DNA from: an archaeon
GTDB taxonomy: Archaea > Nanobdellota > Nanobdellia > Pacearchaeales > GW2011-AR1
NCBI GenBank assembly: GCA_018694115.1
Contig: JABHNB010000005.1
Location: 64,374-128,373 of the forward strand
Length of the DNA: 64,000 bases
Direction of reading: 5' to 3'
Of the stretch, positions 52,384 to 60,361 are shown in pieces (positions within the stretch are counted from its first letter, which is position 1; every line of letters starts with the position of its first letter). The translations under genes were made by a program, and so were the position numbers. The notes below the pieces were generated by a model, which searched no databases, was not told the origin of the DNA, and saw nothing but the letters and a program-made list of their open reading frames with translations.

Positions 52384-53490
52384 CTATGCAAAAAATTCAA
52401 CAAAAATACCTGTGATAAATATTATCGTTATAATGGTAACAATAATCCAGTTCATTGGGACGACAAATTCCGGTTCTTTTTTGGAAGACTTGGACGCCTT
52501 ATTCATCAGCACTATCAAAATCCCAGTAATTCCTCCCGAGATAACTCCTCCAATTCCCAGAATCATCGCAAACCCTGCCATATCAAAACTAGAAACAAAC
52601 AAATAAAGGAGAAGTGGGACTATCGCAGAGAAAACAAAATTGACCATTGGAGAAGATTTCAAGTCATACTTAAACAAATCTTTTACTGAGAAGGCCAAAA
52701 CAAAATAACTGGTCAGCATTGTAAAGATACCCAAGATAGTTACGAACGGTCCAAACGAAAGTGTTGCAACCTCACTAACTTCCTTTCCTAAGACTCCTAC
52801 AAAGACTGCGCTAAATAGGATATAAAGAATGATGGGGATCAAAGTTCCGAGGATAATTGCTAATTTCAATTTCTTTTCCTCGCCCTTAATTTCTCTACGT
52901 AGTTCGGGAATAGATGTGAAACCTAAAAGGGCAAACATCACTACTCCAACCGGAAGAGCAAAGTGCATCATGTCTACCGTCATTAAATTCGGAGTGGAGA
53001 TTTTTGGAAGAAACCAGAAAAAGATTCCCACTACAATTCCAATTATTGCCATGACCCCATAAGTCTCAATTTTCTTCAATCCTTTCATTCCCTCATGAAG
53101 AAGAAGTGTCATAACTACCCAGAATGCAAAACCTAGAATTAGTGGATTGATATTACCTGGCAAAAGTCGAGAGAGACTTTCTCCCTCACCGATGAGATAG
53201 GCCAACAGGGCAGAATAAATCCCAAACAACATAGCAAAGAACATAACTCTTTTTGCCCATTTTCCAAGATACTTCTCCGCATATCCTGCAAGTTGATGGA
53301 TCCCCCTGGTTCGAAGAGTAACTTCTCCCAGAGCCAAGTTAGTAAAGATCATAACTGCACCAAGAACAATAATCCAGAATAGTCCCGCAAGGAATCCAGA
53401 CTTAGCAAAGACATAAGGCAATCCCAATATTCCTGCTCCGATAATCGTTCCACTAAGCGTAAACATCGTTGCTAAGAATTTCTTACTCAT
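52384..53490 (-). CDS. amino acid permease, tyrosine/tryptophan transporter type
   Basis: A 368-residue transporter with about 11 helices. The N-terminus FTLSGTIIGAGILGLPYVFAKSG is the substrate-site pattern of the LeuT-fold aromatic amino acid/HAAAP-APC group. Amino acid import would suit an organism with limited biosynthesis. The ATG at 53490 is preceded by AGGTGATAAG, the same leader as in the MFS gene at 21.26 kb. An ATG nine codons upstream is weaker. Confidence 0.82.
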   Translation of the reverse strand: MSKKFLATMFTLSGTIIGAGILGLPYVFAKSGFLAGLFWIIVLGAVMIFTNLALGEVTLRTRGIHQLAGYAEKYLGKWAKRVMFFAMLFGIYSALLAYLIGEGESLSRLLPGNINPLILGFAFWVVMTLLLHEGMKGLKKIETYGVMAIIGIVVGIFFWFLPKISTPNLMTVDMMHFALPVGVVMFALLGFTSIPELRREIKGEEKKLKLAIILGTLIPIILYILFSAVFVGVLGKEVSEVATLSFGPFVTILGIFTMLTSYFVLAFSVKDLFKYDLKSSPMVNFVFSAIVPLLLYLFVSSFDMAGFAMILGIGGVISGGITGILIVLMNKASKSSKKEPEFVVPMNWIIVTIITIIFITGIFVEFFA

Positions 53491-53545
53491 CTTATCACCT
53501 AAAGATAACAAGATCACTCTGTCTTTTATATCTTTTGAAAAGCAA

Positions 53546-53577
53546 GTGCGTTTGATTCAGAACGGGTTTTTCGGAGG
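53546..53577 (-). repeat. partial copy of the tRNA-Arg 3' end and flank
   Basis: GTGCGTTTGATTCAGAACGGGTT followed by TTT and CGGAGGG. The tRNA-adjacent original at 53651-53680 lacks the three extra T bases. About 30 bases, including the last 12 of the tRNA, are duplicated 105 bases away. Confidence 0.75.
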
Positions 53578-53667
53578 GTGAGTAATTCGCTTCGAGCAAA
53601 ACAAAACCTGAGATAACTTTGCGAAATGCAAATTGCGAATTAGAACCCCTGTGCGTTTGATTCAGAA

Positions 53668-53739
53668 CGGGTTCGGAGGGAATCGAACCCCCATCATCAG
53701 GGCCGAAACCTGACATTCTATCCATTAAACTACGAACCC
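53668..53739 (-). tRNA. tRNA-Arg (TCG)
   Basis: Read on the minus strand: acceptor GGGTTCG/CGAACCC, D arm with TAATGGATAGA, anticodon stem TCAGG/CCTGA with loop TTTCGGC giving TCG, T arm GGGGG-TTCGATT-CCCTC, discriminator G. CCA is not encoded. Partial copies of its 3' and 5' ends flank it on both sides. Confidence 0.92.
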
Positions 53740-53780
53740 ACAAAGGTCGGGGTTTATTGAAACAGCGGAACTGTTACTCT

Positions 53781-53795
53781 AAACTACGAACCCAC
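53781..53795 (-). repeat. partial copy of the tRNA-Arg 5' end
   Basis: AAACTACGAACCCAC (53781-53795) repeats the tRNA 5' end plus flank (53727-53741), 54 bases away. With the 3'-end copy on the other side, it suggests repeated duplication and decay at this tRNA. Confidence 0.7.
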
Positions 53796-53907
53796 GATAG
53801 TTAATCATTAGACCCCAAGTCAATTTATAAGATTAACTAATTCCCAAAAGATTCATCATTACTTAGTGCACCTAAATATTTATAAACGAAATTTTCATCG
53901 TCATGTT

Positions 53908-54237
53908 ATGGAAGAAACAGAAGTGACTACTACAGAAGAGACCGCAGCTCCAGAAGCTGAGGAAACTCCAGTAGAAGAGACTGCTGAATCTGCTGAAGCA
54001 CCAGCTGAAGAAGCTGCAGAAGAAACAGAGGCTGAAGAAGCAACTGAAGAAGCTGCAGAAGAAACAGAGGCTGAAGAAGCAGAGGAACCTGCAGAAGAGG
54101 AAGCAACTGAAGAAGCTGAAGAAGCAACTGAAGAAGCAACTGAAGAACCTGCAGAAGAAGCAGAAGCTGAATCTGAAGAAGCAGAGGCTCCGGCTGAAGA
54201 AGCAGAGTCTGAGGCTTCCGAAGAAGCGGCTGAGTAA
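53908..54237 (+). CDS. acidic Ala/Glu/Thr-rich repetitive protein
   Basis: A 109-residue protein composed almost wholly of Glu, Ala, Thr, with repeats such as EEATEEAAEETEAEEA. It has no hydrophobic core and is likely disordered and strongly negative. TTTATAAAC is 28 bases before the ATG at 53908, and a further in-frame ATG upstream overlaps the promoter. Such proteins may bind basic partners or metal. The composition resembles the tail of eS24 in this window. Confidence 0.6.
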   Translation: MEETEVTTTEETAAPEAEETPVEETAESAEAPAEEAAEETEAEEATEEAAEETEAEEAEEPAEEEATEEAEEATEEATEEPAEEAEAESEEAEAPAEEAESEASEEAAE

Positions 54238-54370
54238 ATCTTTTACTAACTTTTTTATTTTTTTTAGGCCGCCGAAGCGAGAAATCGCAAGGCGTTTCCA
54301 TTTTTATGTTCTAGAAAGGACTATGTCCGACCATATAAATGGTTATAAACCATAATTCCTCCGAAAATTC

Positions 54371-54598
54371 ATGGCAGGAAGGGGAATTAAAAAATCAAAT
54401 TGGAATTATACTACTGGGAAGAAGAACCCAAAAAAGGGAAGAAGAAAAAGAAATCTCTTGAAGAGATTAAGACCTAATGCCTCACAAAGGCCAGATTCTC
54501 AACCCACTTATTGTACTAGATATGACGGGTTTTTCAGAAGTTGTGACCGTGCACAAATTGGAGAGAGATACGCTCTAACTCAAAATCTAGAGAGATAA
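54371..54598 (+). CDS. hypothetical basic protein, 75 residues
   Basis: An unrecognised, very basic small protein (KKNPKKGRRKRNLLKRLRP early, then CTRYDGFFRSCDR). Two Cys about ten residues apart may bind metal. The composition suits RNA or ribosome binding. A TTATAAACC box lies 25-28 bases before the ATG. Confidence 0.55.
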   Translation: MAGRGIKKSNWNYTTGKKNPKKGRRKRNLLKRLRPNASQRPDSQPTYCTRYDGFFRSCDRAQIGERYALTQNLER

Positions 54599-54660
54599 GT
54601 CGAAAGCTTTCGAACTTCAATAATAAACTTTTTATACCGAATTCCCAATTAAATACTAAT

Positions 54661-54732
54661 GACGGTTGTAGTTCAATGGTAGAACGTTCGGTTGTGGTCC
54701 GAGAGACGCGAGTTCGATTCTCGCCTTCCGTC
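54661..54732 (+). tRNA. tRNA-His (GTG)
   Basis: G at -1 is encoded and pairs with C73, the tRNA-His identity feature. D arm GTTC/GAAC, anticodon stem TTCGG/CCGAG with loop TTGTGGT giving GTG, T arm GCGAG-TTCGATT-CTCGC. The acceptor stem has two T-T oppositions at 5:68 and 6:67 by my alignment. CCA is not encoded. TTTTTATACC lies 25-30 bases upstream. Confidence 0.9.
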
Positions 54733-54755
54733 CTTTAATTAAAATGGTGAAGTCA

Positions 54756-55013
54756 ATGAAAATCCTTGGAAAACAAGTACTAATCTTGTTTGTATTCTCT
54801 GTCTTAGTTTCAATAGCAATGATCATACACGGCATATTCTTTGATCTAGAATTTGAACAGATAAGAAGATTAACCTTTGAAGGAATAATCTTCACCCTTG
54901 TAATCATCTTCCCTGCAATAATCTTTCTCGAATGGGTTTTTGACATAAACAATAAAAAGAAATTTGACGAAGTAGATAGGAGATTAATCAAACTGGAGAA
55001 AAAAAGAAAATGA
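54756..55013 (+). CDS. small membrane protein between tRNA-His and hisS
   Basis: An unrecognised 85-residue protein with two hydrophobic helices (about 6-24 and 38-62) and a basic C-terminus (RRLIKLEKKRK). ATG at 54756 is preferred, with GGTGA five bases upstream. An ATG at 54744 is possible. It begins about 11-23 bases after the tRNA gene and overlaps hisS by four bases (ATGA), so tRNA-His, this gene and hisS may be one transcript. Confidence 0.6.
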   Translation: MKILGKQVLILFVFSVLVSIAMIIHGIFFDLEFEQIRRLTFEGIIFTLVIIFPAIIFLEWVFDINNKKKFDEVDRRLIKLEKKRK

Positions 55014-56158
55014 AAACGCAAACAGTAAAGGGCTTTCAAGATTTCATTGGAGATGAAGCCTTAAAGAGGGAAAAAATTAGAAAGATTATTTTAGAACAAT
55101 TTGAGCTTTATGGCTTTGAGCCAGCGGAGACTCCTATAATCGAATTTGAAGAATTTATCAAGGGAGATAATCCCCATGATGACGCAGTTCGAGACGTATT
55201 CAAATTGTCAGATCGGGGAAAGAGGAAATTAGCCTTAAGATATGAATTTACATTCCAATTGAAGAGATTGGCAAAAAATCAAAAGTTGCCATATAAAAGA
55301 TATCAGATTGGTTACAATTTTAGGGATGAGCCCATAAGGGAAGGAAGGGCGAGGCAGTTTATTCAGTGTGACGCAGATATTATCGGAAGCTCAATGAAAG
55401 ATGAAGCTGAATGCTTAAATCTTGGAAAGAATATCTTTGAAAAGATGGGAATGCCAGTTAAGATTTATATTAATCATAGAAAATTAATCAACGAAATTTT
55501 AGTTGATGAGGGAATAGAAGAAAAAAATAGGGAACAGGTTATTAGGGAGTTGGATAAGCTAGATAAGTTATCCAAGAAAAAAGTTGCGGATAATTTGAAG
55601 GGTCTCGGGGCGGAAAAAGTTTTAAAGATTTTTACTGGGAAAGAGAAGGATTTTGAAAAGTACAAGTTCTATGGAGAAATTAAGGAACTGAAGAAATTTT
55701 GTAAAATGTATGGAGTGAGTGTGGAGTTTCGACCATTTTTAGCGAGGGGACTTTCTTACTATAATGGATCCGTTTTTGAAATTTGGTCAGAGGAGTTAAA
55801 TGTATCTCTTTGTGGGGGCGGTAGTTATTTGGTTTCTGGGATTCAATCTACTGGAATTTCATTTGGGATAGAACCGATTTTCAGATTATCTAATGTTCAG
55901 GGCGAGGGCGCGAATTATCAGGTGATTTCTGTTGGAAAGGACACTGAAGCGATTAAACTAGCAGAGAACCTTCGTAAGAGGGGTATAAAGGTTAATTTAA
56001 TCCTTGACAAGGCAATAGGCAAGGCACTTGACTATGCAAACTCAAAAGGTGTAGAAAAGGTAATTTTTGTAGGGGACGAGGAAGTCAAATCAGGAAAGTT
56101 TAAGGTTAAAGATATGAAATCTGGAGAAGAAAAACTCCTAAAAGAAAATAAACTTTGA
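55010..56158 (+). CDS. hisS: histidyl-tRNA synthetase
   Basis: A class II synthetase of 382 residues, shorter than the usual 410-430. Motif 2 is FRDEPIREGRARQFIQCDAD. The His-specific loops are LARGLSYYNGSVFEI and GGGSYL (usual GGRYD), and motif 3 is GISFGIEPIF. The C-terminal anticodon-binding domain (INVISVGKD-like start, about 305-382) is compact. The insertion domain appears small. It is coupled to the upstream membrane protein gene by an ATGA overlap, with tRNA-His just before that. Confidence 0.93.
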   Translation: MKTQTVKGFQDFIGDEALKREKIRKIILEQFELYGFEPAETPIIEFEEFIKGDNPHDDAVRDVFKLSDRGKRKLALRYEFTFQLKRLAKNQKLPYKRYQIGYNFRDEPIREGRARQFIQCDADIIGSSMKDEAECLNLGKNIFEKMGMPVKIYINHRKLINEILVDEGIEEKNREQVIRELDKLDKLSKKKVADNLKGLGAEKVLKIFTGKEKDFEKYKFYGEIKELKKFCKMYGVSVEFRPFLARGLSYYNGSVFEIWSEELNVSLCGGGSYLVSGIQSTGISFGIEPIFRLSNVQGEGANYQVISVGKDTEAIKLAENLRKRGIKVNLILDKAIGKALDYANSKGVEKVIFVGDEEVKSGKFKVKDMKSGEEKLLKENKL

Positions 56159-56159
56159 T

Positions 56160-56642
56160 TTACTTTTTCCCGCCCTTACCTTCTTCTGCTTCTCTATTCT
56201 TCTTTCGTTCTCGAGCAGCAGCTCGTCTTGCTTGTTTTTTCTCAAAGTTGTCCTCTGCCGCTGCAAGAGCTGCAAGAGCGTCCTCAGGATCATCATTCCT
56301 CACACTATCTACAAATGGACTATCTCCAGAGAATGGAGGTTCCCTTCGAATAACATTAAGAACCAAATAATATGGATCTCGGCTGTTTATCGAATGGACT
56401 AAAAGGAGAGTACCATCACTTTGATCATAGGGCCTTGCAGAAATAAGATCCTTAAAAGTTAAACGAAATTCTCCCTCATCAGAGCGTTGTTCGATAAGCT
56501 CTCTTCTTTCTTTGGGGGAAACATAATTAGCACCTTCAAGAGAAATCACGCTACCGTCCTCTTTTTGAAGTTCACCAGATCTATTTTTATTAACTATAAC
56601 TTTGCCTTCCTTTACGTAATAAATTGTGGGTTCATTTCCCAT
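56160..56642 (-). CDS. hypothetical protein with basic helical tail
   Basis: An unrecognised 160-residue protein. The N-terminal two thirds are beta-rich (YYVKEGKVIVNKN, LLLVHSINSRDPYYLVLNVI). The C-terminal third is an Ala/Arg/Lys-rich helix (KKQARRAAARERKKNRE) suited to nucleic-acid binding. CTTAAAAGG lies 28 bases before the ATG. It converges with hisS. Confidence 0.55.
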   Translation of the reverse strand: MGNEPTIYYVKEGKVIVNKNRSGELQKEDGSVISLEGANYVSPKERRELIEQRSDEGEFRLTFKDLISARPYDQSDGTLLLVHSINSRDPYYLVLNVIRREPPFSGDSPFVDSVRNDDPEDALAALAAAEDNFEKKQARRAAARERKKNREAEEGKGGKK

Positions 56643-56693
56643 ACTAGAACATCATTAGTCTCCTTTTAAGAATTATTGTGATAAATAATATAC

Positions 56694-57113
56694 CTAATCT
56701 CCTTCATTAATGATCTCAACGATACTCAGTTCTTTTCCGCTCCTTTCTTTTCCCCGTTTCATAAATTTATAGATCAAAACTCCGCCAGCATCTTCATAAC
56801 GTATATTTTCCCTCTTTGATCTGGCCATTTCCTTAGCTAGAAGTTCATCAAATTGCCTTGATTTTTCGTCAGATTTTTCCCCCTCAACTGAAGCCAGATG
56901 GCTCTTCCATGCCCAGGAAGTAATATATGCCATCCCAGTCAATTCCACATCATGACCCTTTCCCACAGGACTCGCATAATAGCTCCCGTCCTCCTTTTCT
57001 AGAAACTCTAATTTCCCCCCAGTCTTATATCTCCTTACAACCGCAGGTTCATAGATTATATTCATGATCTCCGCTTCACTTAAACTTTCTCCATTTTCAT
57101 CGTTTTCATCCAT
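56694..57113 (-). CDS. hypothetical soluble protein
   Basis: An unrecognised 139-residue protein, acidic start (MDENDENGESLSEAEI), mixed alpha/beta core. The ATG at 57113 is chosen since CTTATAAGG lies 27 bases before it. A GTG at 57134 would lie at the promoter itself. It has some similarity in style to its neighbour at 56.16 kb (KEDGSYYASPVGKG versus KEDGSVISLEGANYVSP), so the two may be distant paralogues. Confidence 0.5.
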   Translation of the reverse strand: MDENDENGESLSEAEIMNIIYEPAVVRRYKTGGKLEFLEKEDGSYYASPVGKGHDVELTGMAYITSWAWKSHLASVEGEKSDEKSRQFDELLAKEMARSKRENIRYEDAGGVLIYKFMKRGKERSGKELSIVEIINEGD

Positions 57114-57144
57114 GATCCAGAAACTTGCTTTCACCTTATAAGAT

Positions 57145-57969
57145 TTATTGTTCTACACTATCTACATCATCCGAACCATCATTCAACAAGTCTAATTCTC
57201 CTTCGATTTCCTGAAGCTCTTCAGGGTGTAAATTCAAGGTCATATGAATCTCATCAAAATGAACTGGCTGCCGAAGGAAAAGTTTTCCGTTATTTGACAG
57301 GTGTAAAACTGGAACAAATGATGCTAACTTCTCCTCTCTCGAAGGGGCAAGATGAGAATATTTCATATGGTCATTATCTGGATGATCCACATGTACCTTA
57401 ACTCTCGCAAAAATATTTTTAACCCGGGTTCTCAGTGGAACATGTGTTCCTTTAGGTAAAACAACTAAGATAGATTTCTCCGCTTGTCTGCCCTTGATCT
57501 CTCTCTTGATTCTTCGATTTTCGGTATCAATTGCCTTATTCAAAGCGCCCATCAATTCCTTAAGGGTCACTTTCCGGTGTCTTGCCATTGGAGTTCGAGG
57601 AACAAGGATGGGTAGTTCATTCTCATCAATTTCTAATCTTTCAATTTCATATTTTCTTTCCTCTTTTCGACCATAAAGTGCATCATCGAGACTCTGGATA
57701 TAACTATTAACTAATATGTCCGACTTTAGTCTCAACAATAAGGAACAAGCAAGTAAGACTTTAGATGAGATAAAAAAATCTGCTTCCTCAAGTTGGCTAA
57801 TCGCTTCGACATATTTATCTGCTAAAATTCCAATGTCAATATCCCAGGGATCCAATTGTTCAGTCTTAATTAAATCATAAATTAAAGCTTGCCATGAAAG
57901 CTCTTCACTGGTAATTAAATCAAAAAATTGAGATTGGTTTATTCTATCTACGTCCTCTTTTTCCCTCAT
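57145..57969 (-). CDS. scpA: segregation and condensation protein ScpA
   Basis: ScpA is the kleisin subunit linking SMC and ScpB in condensin. The 274 residues show the N-terminal helices with DLIKTEQLDPWDIDIGILADKY, AADFFISSKVLLACSLLLRLKSDIL-like helices (about 70-100), and a C-terminal winged helix (RVKVHVDHPDN onwards). TTTATTAATAG about 25-28 bases before the ATG at 57969 favours this start over an ATG 11 codons earlier. SMC is not in the window. Confidence 0.85.
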   Translation of the reverse strand: MREKEDVDRINQSQFFDLITSEELSWQALIYDLIKTEQLDPWDIDIGILADKYVEAISQLEEADFFISSKVLLACSLLLRLKSDILVNSYIQSLDDALYGRKEERKYEIERLEIDENELPILVPRTPMARHRKVTLKELMGALNKAIDTENRRIKREIKGRQAEKSILVVLPKGTHVPLRTRVKNIFARVKVHVDHPDNDHMKYSHLAPSREEKLASFVPVLHLSNNGKLFLRQPVHFDEIHMTLNLHPEELQEIEGELDLLNDGSDDVDSVEQ

Positions 57970-58062
57970 GAAACATTTATATATGGCACTATTAATAAAC
58001 ATTTAGATGCCAAGTAGATAAAAAGAGATCCAGTTGGTGTCACTCGGCAATTACAACAGAAC

Positions 58063-58078
58063 CGAAAGGTTTAAATAG
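58063..58078 (+). promoter_or_regulatory. strong archaeal promoter (BRE-TATA) facing the candidate RNA
   Basis: CGAAAGG-TTTAAATAG (58063-58078) is a close match to the archaeal BRE plus TATA box. Transcription would start near 58101, exactly at the edge of the folded region. No plausible start codon follows at leaderless distance. Confidence 0.55.
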
Positions 58079-58099
58079 TATTCCGCATTAATTATAATA

Positions 58100-58300
58100 T
58101 CACCTCTTTTTCCCCAGGAGAGGGCAATAGGGCATCTTTTTGAACGCTTTATTGCCACTCCTAGGGTTTATATTATGTTTAATATTCGAGGCTGTATACC
58201 TCATATAAGACCTAAGCTGGATTACTTGTAATCTAAGGCATTGAAAACAAAACTGTGATATTAAACATGAATCCCCTTTTCTCCCCAGGGTTTCAAATTT
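58100..58300. ncRNA. candidate structured non-coding RNA
   Basis: Hairpin A: CCCCAGGAG (58112-58120) with CTCCTAGGG (58158-58166), then GGCAATA/TATTGCC (58123-58129/58150-58156) and an inner stem. Long-range stem B: ATGTTTAATAT (58175-58185) with ATATTAAACAT (58258-58268), enclosing GAGG/CCTC and GATTAC/GTAATC hairpins. On the minus strand the odd pairs become G-U, on the plus strand they are mismatches, which favours the minus strand. The strongest promoter, however, faces plus. A minus-strand ATTATAAAC box is at about 58317-58326. Confidence 0.4.
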
Positions 58301-58435
58301 CTTCAAAAAGAAAAGAGTTTATAATCCCAACAAAAAATCCATAATTCGTATAAGACCTACGATAACCAAATGAGGTTAAGGCAACGAACGGATTTATATT
58401 TTTTAAAAAATTTAATTTTTTTTTTTGAAAAGAAT
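58301..58435. other. non-coding interval with repeat of TATAAGACCTA
   Basis: TATAAGACCTA at 58349-58359 repeats 58204-58214, and a TTTTC(T)CCCCAGG block also occurs twice (58107-58118 and about 58277-58289). The interval ends in a T-rich stretch (58415-58426). No frame with a credible start is seen, so it is probably a partial duplicate of the RNA region. Confidence 0.35.
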
Positions 58436-58454
58436 CCCCACATTAATGTTGGGG
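58436..58454. terminator. strong stem-loop CCCCA...TGGGG
   Basis: CCCCA (58436-58440), CATTAATG (itself able to pair), T, TGGGG (58450-58454). T-rich sequence lies on its left, so on the minus strand the stem is preceded, not followed, by A/T tract. It may be a processing or regulatory structure rather than a terminator. Confidence 0.35.
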
Positions 58455-58524
58455 GATGATTGCCCTGGGTATGTAAACACTTTAGAATGGTAACGTTTAT
58501 AAATAATAATAATGCCAGTTATTC

Positions 58525-59120
58525 ATGGGCAAGGTATTTTCAACGAGACAGCAGAAGTCATCTACATTAAGTATGTCAGGACTTCGGAAGAATAAGCCTC
58601 AGTATATAATTATACATTCTACAAGGAAACATCCGGAATTTGAAGATGTTCTTAATTGCCATAAGGAAAAGGAATGGGCTGGAATGGGCTATCACCTATT
58701 TTTATCTGATTCTGGAATATTGACTCAGGGAAGGCCATTTGAGTTAGAAGGGGCCCATGCCGTGGGTTTTAATACTAATTCTATCGGATTATGTATTTAT
58801 TCTTCTAATGGTTCACTTAGTCCAAAAAAATAAGGTTAGGAAAAGAGGTAATCAGAGATTTACAAAAACAATTTGGGAATTTAGAATTAATGCCCCACAC
58901 ACTTGCCCAGGTTATGTATAATAACCGATTATTAGAAGAAAGGGGATTAGACCCCCTGCCCGGAGATATTGGGGTTGCTCATGATGAGGAATTTTCAAGA
59001 TTAAAGGAAGCGGCAGATAGTCTTGCTGGAAGATTAAATACTCAAGGTCACGAGGGACTAAAACTTTCGCTTAAAGCTCTTAAGAATTGTCCTGGCGAGA
59101 TATTTTATAGCCTTATTTAG
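58525..59120 (+). CDS. peptidoglycan amidase (T7 lysozyme/PGRP type), split by a -1 frameshift
   Basis: Frame 1 (58525-58833) has IIIHST (His31), GMGYHLFL, QGRPFELEGAHAVGFN (His78) and SIGLCIY, the front half of an N-acetylmuramoyl-L-alanine amidase. It stops after A7 (58824-58830). The -1 frame continues from there to 59120 as IRLGKEVIRDLQKQFGN and ends GHEG...LKNCPGEIF, which supplies the second zinc His, Lys and Cys. A AAA AAA is a classical slippery sequence. Programmed shift, sequence error and a broken gene are all possible. No signal peptide is seen, so the role may be in the cytosol, or export may be non-classical. Confidence 0.65.
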
Positions 59121-59123
59121 AAG

Positions 59124-60320
59124 ATGGAAGAGAGATATATTGGGGTAGAAAATGAACTAATTTCCTTTAAGGATGGCACTGAAGTAGAATTCGGTGATTA
59201 TTTTAAACAGTTAAAAGATTCAGTTGGAAAAACCCACGATATCTCTGGAACTTCAATTAGAACTGATACGGGGCATGGTTTTTATGTGGATGGCGATGAA
59301 ATTGAAATATTAACTCCTCCTATTGCCCTTAACAGGGGATTTTCTAGTAGACTTACCGATTCTTTGATGGCTGGCAGGGATATTGTCCTTGAAGCAACCC
59401 CCGAATTAGAACATACCGGTTATTCTATGCACTGGAATTTATCCGATAATGACAATATTATGGGCAATAGGCTATACGAAGCTATTGCCATACCTTTTCA
59501 AATGTTTGGTCTAACGCCACTTTCCACGGGATTTAATTTGCGTCACAAGGATTATAGATTTGAAATATTGGGAGACTCCCTAACTCGGGAGAATCAGATT
59601 AATGCAACGGCCCTATTGCTTGGCGCGAGTCTTTGTGCTATGGAAGAAAGGAAGTATACTCCTCTGAGATTGGCAGATCGTAGTTTTTCCTCGGATGATG
59701 CGCAGGAGATATTTATTTCTGATGGGAGATATAGTTTTGTTGATGTGGATGTGCCAACTGCAGGCTTCCAAGGTAAAATGCAAGTGCAACAATATTTAGA
59801 ATTATTTCACCGTTGGATAAGTCCCTTCGTTAGACGACTTGGAACAAGAAGGGAGGCCTGGAATCTGGAATCTTTTATATTTGGAAAAGAAAACTTGGAA
59901 TTTGACGATTTAAAATATTTTGAATTAATAGAAGGGGGAGGGGGGGCAGTTGATGGCATTTATAAGCCGATTAGTTTAGCTAATTCTGAGAAGTCTAGAC
60001 AGGTGTTGGTAAAAGGTGAGACTAAACGAGAACTTCCCTTAGAGTGCAGATTGCTTGGAGCAGTTGTTGGAGAATTAACCGACATAGAGGAGTTTGGATG
60101 GGATCATTTGTATTATTCTAGGGATTATGGGAAGACAAATGTGAGTGGAATTGGAGACATTTATCGGCATATGTCTTCCACCATTAAGGGCCTTCCAAGA
60201 TTTAAACCCTCCCAAGATTTTCCTGAGGAAAAGCTAAAAGAAATTAGTGAAGTTGCCTTAAATGATGAAATAAAATATGAACCTGATAAGGATTTATCGG
60301 CAGAATCAGTTCAAGGATGA
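59124..60320 (+). CDS. carboxylate-amine ligase (GCS2/amidoligase)-like protein
   Basis: A 398-residue soluble protein. GVENELIS at the start (Glu-x-Glu type), DGDEIEILTPP (about 57-68), GYSMHWNLSDND and RFEILGDSLTRENQINATALLLGAS (about 148-172) resemble the metal/ATP site order of glutamate-cysteine-ligase-like and amidoligase enzymes, which join amines to carboxylates of peptides. Assignment is by motif shape only. The start lies three bases after the amidase frame, so it is co-transcribed. It is followed by the beta-lactamase-like gene. Confidence 0.4.
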   Translation: MEERYIGVENELISFKDGTEVEFGDYFKQLKDSVGKTHDISGTSIRTDTGHGFYVDGDEIEILTPPIALNRGFSSRLTDSLMAGRDIVLEATPELEHTGYSMHWNLSDNDNIMGNRLYEAIAIPFQMFGLTPLSTGFNLRHKDYRFEILGDSLTRENQINATALLLGASLCAMEERKYTPLRLADRSFSSDDAQEIFISDGRYSFVDVDVPTAGFQGKMQVQQYLELFHRWISPFVRRLGTRREAWNLESFIFGKENLEFDDLKYFELIEGGGGAVDGIYKPISLANSEKSRQVLVKGETKRELPLECRLLGAVVGELTDIEEFGWDHLYYSRDYGKTNVSGIGDIYRHMSSTIKGLPRFKPSQDFPEEKLKEISEVALNDEIKYEPDKDLSAESVQG

Positions 60321-60361
60321 TGCAGTGAAACATCCTAAAGGTACTGGAGAAGGTAATTAAA

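Noticed and set aside
53930-54301. Long minus-strand frame rich in Leu/Gln opposite the acidic repeat protein
   Set aside because: It is the mirror of a GAA/GCA-rich repeat, has no promoter or ribosome site, and its composition follows from the plus-strand gene.
58100-58306. Minus-strand frame of 68 codons in the folded region
   Set aside because: It starts with TTG, lies within the stem-loop RNA candidate, and its residues show no protein-like pattern or promoter spacing.
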